NCBI GenBank assembly: GCA_002900995.3
Contig: CM035306.1
Location: 2,604,001-2,668,000, forward strand
Origin: Ganoderma boninense
Lineage: Eukaryota > Basidiomycota > Agaricomycetes > Polyporales > Polyporaceae
Direction of reading: 5' to 3'
DNA: 64,000 nt
Made by a program: the position numbers and the translations under genes. The number at the start of each line of letters is the position of its first letter. Position 1 is the first letter of the stretch. The notes under the pieces were generated by a model that did not search any database, had not been told where the DNA came from, and was given only the letters and a program-made list of their open reading frames with translations. Below, in pieces: positions 56,301-64,000 of the stretch.

Positions 56301-59300
56301 CCATGGTCATGGGCAGGTCAAGATCCCCACCCCCCCAACTTCGCGGCGCTCAGGGGTAAGTTGCATCTCGCAATCCACATTGTTCAATTGTTGATGACGT
56401 CTCCGCGCTGAACACAGAGGAAGAAGAGGCCGAAGCCCGATAGCACCACAGTCTCGATCACTATCCCTGCGATTCGTGTGGAGATCCGCACACCACCCCC
56501 ACCTAGCCGATCACCCCGCGCAGGAGTGCTGGTGCTAGACATCCACGATCTATGTCTATCTCCAGGATCCGCGGTCGAAGGTGACGCGGCTCCGGCCGCG
56601 AGGTTCGGTACCGCCGAGGAGTTGTATGGGGCCCATGTCCCCAGCCAACGGGCCGGAGGGCCAGCAAACATCATGCTTGGGGCGAGCTGGAAGCGAGTCG
56701 TGGCGGCGTATTCCATCGTCGGAGAGTCGAAGGCTCGAGCAATACTGTCCCTGGGCTCGCTTTCACATGTGCCAGGCGACCAAACTTCGCAATTCGGCGT
56801 GGGTACGCCTCCCGCACGAGAGTCAAGTGGCCACGGGCTCCGGCCGCAGGTGACCGTCAGCCAAGCGCAAATCGTGCAGCAGCTGGATGGTGCCCCGTCC
56901 GTAAACAAGACAGCCATCTCTGTCGATCTTCCGTCTATCCATGTGGAGCTGTCCAAGCCTCTCATCGACGGGCTGCAGCTCTGGATAGACGATTTGACGC
57001 AGCTGATGGAGGCGGCGTTCACGGAACAGCCTGGGTTGAACAATGGCTCGCAGCGGGGCAGTGGGCATTCGAGCTTGATCGGCAGTCGATATTTCGCTAC
57101 TGCAAGTACCGGTGGGAGTGGCACGGAGAGCGGCGATGCTAGCCTTGCGAATACTATTACGGCTCGCCCAGAGCAGCGCAGCGAAACAGCGGTCAAGATC
57201 GCCATCACGGAAGGTATGGTGTTTTGTGGCACGTTCAAATTTCGTCGACTTAATATCTATCCTAGTCGTGGTGAGGTTGTTGGTACCGAGGGAGGCGGAC
57301 GGACAGATCGTGGCTGTTCGACCATTCGATTTGACTGCCTCCGACGTAGATGTCTTGCTTGAGCTCAAGCCCGAGGGGAAGGTACGAGATTTAATCATCA
57401 GGATGTGTGCGACATTATCTCTGATTTATGAAATGACCAGGACGAGACTGTTGCAACCGTCGGTATTATGGACTTGACTGTCTACGACCTTTCGACGACT
57501 GGCTACAACTGCTTCTTGTCGTTGACAACTCCTCGCTCTCTGGTACGTATCACATTCATAAACATGGACACGGATCGTTGACTCCGTTATTGCAGAATAC
57601 CTCTGCGCGTTCCGCCCTGAAGCTCCGCTTCACGTCCTTGGTCGTACCCGAGACAACGGCGAAAGAATCAAGAATACGACTTACGGTAGATGGCATCACC
57701 TATAACTTCTACCCCGACATCGCATGGGCTGCAGACCTTGGCCGCTTCTTCAAAGCACCTCCTGGGGTACGCATGTTTCCCTGTTGCCCATATTTCGCGC
57801 AATTTGTTAACTACTATGATTTTACAGGCCTTTGAGTCTGTGGTTCCGAGCGAACGAACTCGGATCAACATCAAAGTCAACGACACCTCAGTACGTCTAT
57901 TCGCACCAACACACAAAGGCGCCCTATTACCCTATATTGAGGAACTTGAGTTCTCGACCGTCATCGAGGGCAATTCGCCTAATATGTCGATGAGCCTGGG
58001 AGTCCCGTCGTTTTCACTGCTGTTGATCGACGACCTGACAAGCAACGAGGGGGACGTCACGCCTGCACGTCCGTCCTCGGCTGCCCACGGTGTGCCATTC
58101 TGGAAGGTCAGGGCATGTAGTCATAGTCCATGGGGCTGATTCAGCTAACATTCGGCCGCAGGCTGGGGGTTACGCACTGATCACGGACGTCAGAGATCTT
58201 GTTCTGTCGTTCAGACGAGATGCATCGGCGACATTTACTTCCAATCGAGTGAGCATGTCTCGAACGGGGCTGCCCACAGTGGTGCTGACGATGTTGGTAG
58301 CTCGTCGTCGACCGAGGGAACCTCTATTTACACATGTGTGCCGACACAATGGGCGCACTTGGAGCCTTCATCGGCAACCTCTCCTCGGCCTTCAAGCCGC
58401 CGAATGCAGAGTGAGCAGCACGTCCAATATATGGAGTGATATGACATCTCAAGCATCTACAGACCCCCTGAACTGAAACCAAAGCGAGAACCCACCAATG
58501 TTACAGAGAGGACAGCTTCATCTCGTGGATTACTCGGTAAGATCTCCCTGGGCACGCCGTGGCCAACAATCGCTCAGGGTGTTCTACAGCATCTCTTGAC
58601 GAGCAGGCATTCAAGCGCCTTCCGGAAGTTGGAGCTGCGCCGGACATGATTGATGATGACTTACCGACCAACGCGGACTACCTCGACGAGCACTTTGGGG
58701 CGGCTGCAGGTCTCCGAGATATCAGCGATGACGAGTTTGCGGAGACAGACATGGAGGGCTCCTACGTTCATCATCCTGGTGCTGGGGGTCCGAAAGGCAT
58801 GACTGCTCCCTTCGGAGGCGAAACCATAAGGATGCTTCGTCCGGAAGGTTTGCACATCGTCGAGAATTACTTCGAGACCCTCCCGCCCGATCCAGGTGAA
58901 GCTGCCAGGTTTGTTTCCTGAGCAGGTTCATGTCGTAATAGGTATATGCTGACTTCTTATTCAAGCTTCGGGGATACTACCTTTCAAGCCCGAGTTCACA
59001 AATTCAACGGCACTCTTTTGCTGTACGATGGTTACGATTGGATCCGCACGAGGAAGATCATTGAGGAGAAGGGCAAGGAAATGCGGCGCAAGCTCGCGAA
59101 GATCCGCCAACTGGTCGCGAGTGGGCAGACACCGGACCCGAGTGTTGAGGAGACCAATGCTCTTTTGTTCAACTCTGTCTACATCGGCTTGGACCACAAC
59201 GTGGACGAGTTGGAGCCTGGAGCGCTCATCGCAGCAATCGATGAGGAGCTGAATGAAGAGTTCGAGACAAACACCCAGAGCTCGTGGCAGTCACTTAAGC

Positions 59301-60839
59301 CTCAGCCGTTAGCCTCTCCTGGGAGAGGTAGTTCCCATGCCTCCAAACCCCATCGCAGGCGCCTTCATAGATCCAAGGGCCCCAGCATCGAGATCAAACT
59401 CATGAACGTCGATGCAGAAGTAGACCAGTATCGTCCAGAAGGCGCACTCGTCTCTCGTACCTTCGCAACGGTGAAAGATGTCGAGATCTTGGACCACATC
59501 AAGACCTCAACCTGGAGCAAGTTCCTCACTAGCCTCCGTGCCGACTCTCGGGGGAATGTGCGCGAGACCGACTCCAATATGGTGCGCGTCGAGTTGCGGA
59601 TGTTGCACCCTGTTCCCGGACACCCATCCGAGGAAGCCAGGCTTCGGGTAAGAACCTCGTCGCTATCGTTAGAAATATCGTCTCATCCATCCGCAGGCGA
59701 AGATCCTGCCATTGAGACTTCATGTCGATCAAGACGCTCTCGACTTCCTGAAGCAGTTTTTCGCCTTCCAGGATCCTGACGCCGCTCCTCCAGCTAATAC
59801 AGAGCCAGCTGACGGAATCTTTTTCCGTATGTGCTGTTCCAAATCCCGCATGCCTTCTATCTGACCGCACAATCAGAACAAGCCGAAGTATTCCCAGTCG
59901 ACATCAAATTGGACTACAAGCCTCGTCGTGTCGATTATCGCGCGCTAAAAGAAGGCCGGACCATCGAGCTCATGAACTTCTTCCACTTCGACGGTGCCGA
60001 AATGACCTTGAGGCACATCACGCTGAAAGGGGTAGGTTTCTTCCTTGCATTTTCTCGTCCACTATTGTGGTTTACATGTCCCGTAGATCACTGGATGGCC
60101 AAGGTTCTTCGATTTGCTCAACGATCTATGGACACCAGACGTCAAGGCTACGCAGCTCGTCGACGTCATCTCCGGCGTGTCTCCCATCCGCTCCGTCGTG
60201 AATGTTGGATCTGGCGTTGCAGATCTCGTGTTGTTGCCCATCGCTCAGTATAAGAAGGATGGGCGAGTCTACCGCGGATTGCAGAAGGGCACAAACGCTT
60301 TCATCAAGTCGACCGCGATGGAGGCGATCAGGCTGGGCGCCCGTCTTGCGACAGGAACTCAAGTCATTCTAGAGCAGGCCGAAACTGTTTTGGGTGGTCA
60401 CTTCCAGGACGAAGTCACCGCAGAGGCTGTCCAAATCCCAACCATGATGGACTTCGACGGGGAGGAATTGGATGAGGAGACGAGAGATCTGATTAGCAAG
60501 TACGCCGAGCAGCCGGTGAACGTCAAGGAGGGCGTGCAATCGGCATATAGGAGTTTGAAGCGCAACCTCAACTCAGCGGCGCAAACCATCCTCGCGGTGC
60601 CTATGGAGGTGTATGAACGCTCAGGGAATGAGGTATGTCCATGCTGTGGTAAGAACGTCGACAATAGCTGACACTGAGCCTAGGGTGCCGTCCGAGCTGT
60701 GGTGCGTGCAGTTCCCATCGCCGTCCTGAAGCCCATGATTGGCGCCACGGAGGCTGTCAGCAAGACTCTCCTTGGGCTTCAAAACACACTTGATCCTAAT
60801 ATCCGCCAAGAGAACGAAGCCAAATATAAGCAACGATAG
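53363..60839 (+). CDS. ATG2: Autophagy protein Atg2 (bridge-like lipid transfer protein)
   Basis: Rod-shaped lipid-transfer protein feeding the growing phagophore at ER contact sites, working with Atg9 and Atg18. Sixteen exons give 2221 residues: 53363-53566, 53617-56355, 56418-57213, 57266-57381, 57441-57542, 57596-57766, 57828-58106, 58162-58248, 58301-58410, 58463-58536, 58590-58908, 58966-59647, 59697-59826, 59877-60031, 60087-60632 and 60684-60839. The chorein-type N-terminus reads [20 protein letters not shown], then [21 protein letters not shown] Pro/Ser-rich insert of several hundred residues lies in the N-terminal third (about 54180-54900 and 55680-55930). Late landmarks: [38 protein letters not shown] and [20 protein letters not shown]. 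The protein ends ENEAKYKQR. Longer than typical fungal Atg2 because of the inserts. Confidence 0.93.
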
Positions 60840-61052
60840 GACCAGTCCCTTGCATCTTCCATCTACACTTCCATTCACTGTAATTATACGCACGCTCCGG
60901 TTGCTCACCTCATCTCATCAGTACACATTACCAGGAACATATTTCATAGCACGCACTGTACACTACATAGCAATACATCAACCGTGGACTCACTGCAAAG
61001 CATAACGACATGAGAACGTGGAAGGGGGAAAGCGCACAGATGGATTTGAAAC
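60840..61052. other. Convergent intergenic region
   Basis: About 210 bases between the stop codons of ATG2 (+) and RLP24 (-). No gene is seen. Confidence 0.5.
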
Positions 61053-61836
61053 TCAGTCGATCTCCATGCCCATGGACCGACCCTCGCCGGCAATGAGTGC
61101 GCTGCGCGTTTTGGTCGTGACCTTGATCTTCTCCTTGATCTTTTCCGCCTGTGGGGTGATCGGCTGGACAAGCTTGATTGAGGTCTTCTCGAGGGTGCGT
61201 TTTCTGTGCGCCTTGAGCTTTTCTCTCGCGACAGCCATCCTGCGTATTGTCGGTCTGTAAAGCGAGGAGATTGCAGGACTGAATGGACGGACCTGTTTTT
61301 CCAGAACGCGTGCTCCCGCTTCTGCTTGATCTCCGCTATCCGCTTCATCGCCTTCACCGTCGTCTGGACCAGTTCGCGGTTGTAGCGGACAGGGATGTTT
61401 CTCCTCTTCTCGAACTCGATGGTCGAGTCCTGCAGGACGTCATGAAGACGTGAAACGTCGGGGGAGGATTGACAGAGTGCTCACAATGGTCATCTCCTTG
61501 CCAGCAGCTTTCCGGAATGCCTTCGTCCACCGTACTTTCCTCGGGTTTCGCTTCATCCTGGGGAGAGTTCAGAGCACAAAGGGATGTGATCCAGGAGTGC
61601 ACACTCACTTGAAGTTCTTGTTACATCTATATAGATACGAGAATCAGACAAGAGTAGTAACAGAGTGGGCGACAGGACCTACTTTGAGCTGCAGAACCGG
61701 AAGACCTTCGCATCGTTCCGGACAAATGCGCTCCCTGCGATGAACTCAGACAGGCGGAACCAAATCGAAGATATCGGAACGCACCGTGCCCTGGGTATAC
61801 GCTTTTTGAACAAAAGTAGCACTTCTCGATACGCAT
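61053..61836 (-). CDS. RLP24: Ribosome biogenesis protein Rlp24 (eL24-like)
   Basis: Placeholder for ribosomal protein eL24 on nuclear pre-60S particles; it is released in the cytoplasm by the AAA ATPase Drg1. Exons 61785-61836, 61683-61734, 61609-61626, 61485-61557, 61293-61429 and 61053-61239 give 172 residues. The N-terminal zinc finger [18 protein letters not shown] pairs with FRFCSSKCNKNFKMKRNPRK, giving four Cys. Then [35 protein letters not shown] and [18 protein letters not shown] follow, diagnostic of Rlp24 rather than eL24. The C-terminal tail is basic and helical ([20 protein letters not shown]). One exon is 18 bases. Confidence 0.93.
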
Positions 61837-62687
61837 GGCAGGAGCAGGTGGGCGTGCAGGACCAAGTGAGTGCGACGACCGAGACTCCGCGGCTCGTCTG
61901 CCAGAATTTATTAAGCGCTCGTTGGTAGCCAAACATGCGCAAACACACGTTGTATATAGCCGTGCCACGGTCTTGGCGCGTCCGTCGGACGACCCTTCCC
62001 ACATCCCCCATACGACGTCGTCGTCATGTACGCGTTGTGTCCACCGAGCCCATACCCATCCTCTTTTTGCGTGCCCTCAATTCTCCTCAATCCCCTGCTT
62101 GAATCAAGACCTCCAGGCAACCCAGCGTGACAAGCCTTCAACGTCCCATCGCCCAAATTCAGCTTCTACGTCAAACCCCACCGCGTGTACAATCAAGCTT
62201 CAAGGTTCGAAGATCAAACGCGCACGCCTCAATGCGATATCGATTCAACGTGGACTGTGTGATATGAAGACAGAAGCCTGAAGCGCTAGGCAAGAGCGGC
62301 AAGCTGAAATGAAGGTCCAACGACCGTGAGATGACGAACCGTCATAAACGTGTGAGCGATCGTTACGAGAATGTTTCTTTTGAGTGTTCCGCAATCCCCG
62401 CAACTTGCGAGAGGTGATGTCTAAAGTGCAGGATGATTCAGAGTCCCCCAACGTTCTTTTCCAAGTTCGACACTGGTTGCAAAACTGAGCAAGCAACGGG
62501 CAACATCGGTATATTCAAGGCGTGTGCGGGAGCGACAGATTCTACAAGATGCAAGAAACCATATAGATACATTTCGACACTGATTAGCTGGGGATATGGC
62601 AGGTACTGTATACGATAGTATTATTGACGGGCAAGACACAGCAGGAAAGCAAGACAGGAGGGCTCTTCAATAGTCGACACTCGGCAG
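61837..62687. other. Intergenic region with no supported gene
   Basis: About 850 bases upstream of RLP24. Short open frames on both strands have no recognisable content. It should hold the RLP24 promoter. Confidence 0.5.
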
Positions 62688-63266
62688 CTAGAGAGCAGAA
62701 CGCCTCTTGAGGCGACGAGATTTAGTTACGGCAACCGCGAGATCCTGCAGCAGTGAACGGACCGCATGAGCAAAGGGACCGAGAAGACAAGCGAGACGCA
62801 CAATGATCAAGGACGTGAGACTGCGACGCCTTTTGACGTGAGGCTTTTCGGTGGCACTAGCATTCACGGCGAGGCCTAAATTGACAGCGTCTTCGTGATT
62901 CAAGTCTCTCTCCTCCTGCAAAGGCTGAAGCAGTCGACATATGAGCACGCAAGAACGAACTCCAGCAAGTGGAACACGCACCACGGGATCCTCTCCCCCA
63001 GCATTGGCCACCAGTTGCTCGACCGACCGATAATCGACCCTTTGCTTCGATTCGACGTGATCAGCACAGCGCCCACAAAACACCTCGACAAAACCACTCA
63101 CCATCAAATGATCGACCGGCCTTCGACGCGTTTGGGGGTAGGGGTGGAAGCGAAAGAACACGGACTCGCGATAACTGGGAAGCCGGAGCGTGTCTTTCTG
63201 GAGCTCGTGGGACATGGTGGCGAAGGAAGGGAAGACGATGTCGGGTTTCCTCGGTGTTTTCAGCAT
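62688..63266 (-). CDS. Hypothetical protein, weakly supported
   Basis: Open frame of 192 codons from an ATG at 63266 (MLKTPRKPDIVFPSFATMSH). I recognise no domain. Good donor sites occur inside: GTGCGT with an acceptor TGCTTCAG 57 bases on would splice in frame to give a protein reading on into PLQEERDLNHEDAVNLGLAV. A second possible donor GTGAGT near 63110 would shift the frame. The C-terminus is basic (KSRRLKRRSAL) after a weakly hydrophobic segment (LIIVRLACLLGPFAHAV). Composition is ordinary. A plus-strand frame overlaps the same bases but starts less well. May be a real gene or a chance frame. Confidence 0.25.
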   Translation of the reverse strand: MLKTPRKPDIVFPSFATMSHELQKDTLRLPSYRESVFFRFHPYPQTRRRPVDHLMVSGFVEVFCGRCADHVESKQRVDYRSVEQLVANAGGEDPVVRVPLAGVRSCVLICRLLQPLQEERDLNHEDAVNLGLAVNASATEKPHVKRRRSLTSLIIVRLACLLGPFAHAVRSLLQDLAVAVTKSRRLKRRSAL

Positions 63267-63700
63267 GAAGTGTGTGTATGTTAGTCTAATTCCACGCGAG
63301 GGCGGGGAGAAGGGCGGGAGAGGAGTAGAGAGCGAAGGAAGTTGGTTGGGAGCGGTGGGCGAGGGAAGGAGCGAAGAAGGGGTGGGGGCAAGTGCTCGGG
63401 GAGCTGCCAGATTTTAAGGCGAGAGCGTGGGCAATACGGCATGGGCATTAGAGGAAAGCGACGTCGCATCACTACCAAGAGCGGGTTGCTCGCCCGTTCC
63501 CGAGGCACGCAAGGGGCTAGGGCGCTGTCCTAGACCTGCTCCCCGAACGCCCTTGCCTCCGCGCCCGCTCGTTTGGTTCCCAGTATCCCAGATACGCCTC
63601 TCGCCATACCTACCTTCAAGACTCTGGCAAGGCACGCAAGTCACGTCAATTCGCGGACTTTCATGCAACCTACCCTCAAGCCTTTGACGTCGACTGGAAG
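63267..63700. other. Intergenic stretch near the right edge
   Basis: About 430 bases, G-rich on the plus strand between 63300 and 63420 (purine tracts). No gene is supported; could be a divergent promoter. Confidence 0.35.
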
Positions 63701-64000
63701 ATGTTCAAAACGGAAAACGCGACCAGAGGATGGCAGCCTGCAAGCGACTATCCCAGCAGTCGACGCCCACCCCCCAGGCGACATTAGCAGCACCAGTCGA
63801 CGAACATGTCTCACCAGTCTCCTGAAGTTCAACGACAAACCGCGGAGCTGGATTTACGACGGCCGTGGCGCAACGCGACAACGGAGCTGCCGATCGCACT
63901 GAGGACAACCTCGCTGGTGAGTACGCTGATCAATATTATGCATTGCTCGTGGCGAACGTAGGTACCACACCTCCAAATCACCTTCAAGACATGTTCAAAC
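63701..64000 (+). CDS. Possible 5' part of a gene running off the right edge
   Basis: A good donor GTGAGT at 63917 and a matching acceptor ending at 63961 join GAADRTEDNLAG to TTPPNHLQDMFK in frame, which reads like real coding sequence. ATGs lie at 63701 (MFKTENATRGWQPASDY) and 63806 (MSHQSPEVQRQTAELDL), but neither reaches the donor in the favoured frame without another intron. The gene identity is unknown and the start is unresolved. Confidence 0.3.

Noticed and set aside
62895..63284. Plus-strand frame of 129 codons
   Set aside because: Overlaps the slightly better minus-strand frame; no domain; composition not convincing.

Overview
This window looks like nuclear DNA of a basidiomycete fungus, most likely an Agaricomycete and perhaps a polypore (the order is inference). 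Genes are densely packed on both strands and nearly all are split by many short introns (about 45-70 nt, GT...AG). The proteins are typical of the group: members of a basidiomycete-expanded family known to me as DUF7918, a PQ-loop vacuolar protein, a CE16-like esterase and an Atg2 with long disordered inserts. Exon models were built by hand from reading frames, splice signals and family conservation. Where all exon boundaries are listed, the exon lengths sum to a multiple of three.

Layout, left to right. 1-5 kb: a DapA-family aldolase cut by the left edge (-), a Pus4/TruB pseudouridine synthase (-), an aldo/keto reductase (-). 6.6-8.0 kb: DUF7918 protein A (+). 8.6-10.3 kb: CHMP7/Chm7 ESCRT protein (+). 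10.5-12.6 kb: a single-pass membrane protein (-). 13.2-17.4 kb: a Rad9/Crb2/53BP1-like checkpoint mediator with TQ/SP repeats, Tudor and BRCT domains (+). 18-21.2 kb: a chromodomain protein with AT-hook-like repeats (+). 21.5-23.4 kb: a condensation-type acyltransferase (-). 23.7-26.7 kb: RAD54 (+). 27.0-28.3 kb: CD2BP2/Lin1 GYF protein (-). 28.8-32.2 kb: two tandem DUF7918 genes (-). 32.7-35.8 kb: IGHMBP2/Hcs1-type helicase (+). 36.1-38.1 kb: PQ-loop protein (-). 38.6-40.0 kb: LisH-CTLH protein (+). 40.2-41.6 kb: leucine-rich acidic protein (-). 42.1-43.3 kb: ribosomal protein uL30/RPL7 (-). 43.8-44.1 kb: small Nce101-like protein (-). 44.6-48.2 kb: NatB subunit Naa25/Mdm20 (+). 48.7-51.5 kb: RPA2 and a tandem, diverged RPA2 paralogue (+). 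51.8-52.9 kb: SGNH esterase (-). 53.4-60.8 kb: ATG2 (+). 61.1-61.8 kb: RLP24 (-). 62.7-64 kb: weakly supported genes.

Genome maintenance is over-represented: a checkpoint mediator, chromodomain protein, RAD54, UPF1-like helicase, RPA2 and an RPA2 paralogue all lie within 40 kb. These are separate transcription units, so this may be chance. The least explained features are the tandem RPA2 paralogue, the DUF7918 proteins loaded with SUMO-consensus sites (one with a terminal SIM-like motif), the TQ/SP repeat array in the checkpoint protein, and the chromodomain protein with five AT-hook-like repeats and an unrecognised conserved C-terminal region. I see no transposons, CRISPR arrays, rRNA or tRNA genes.
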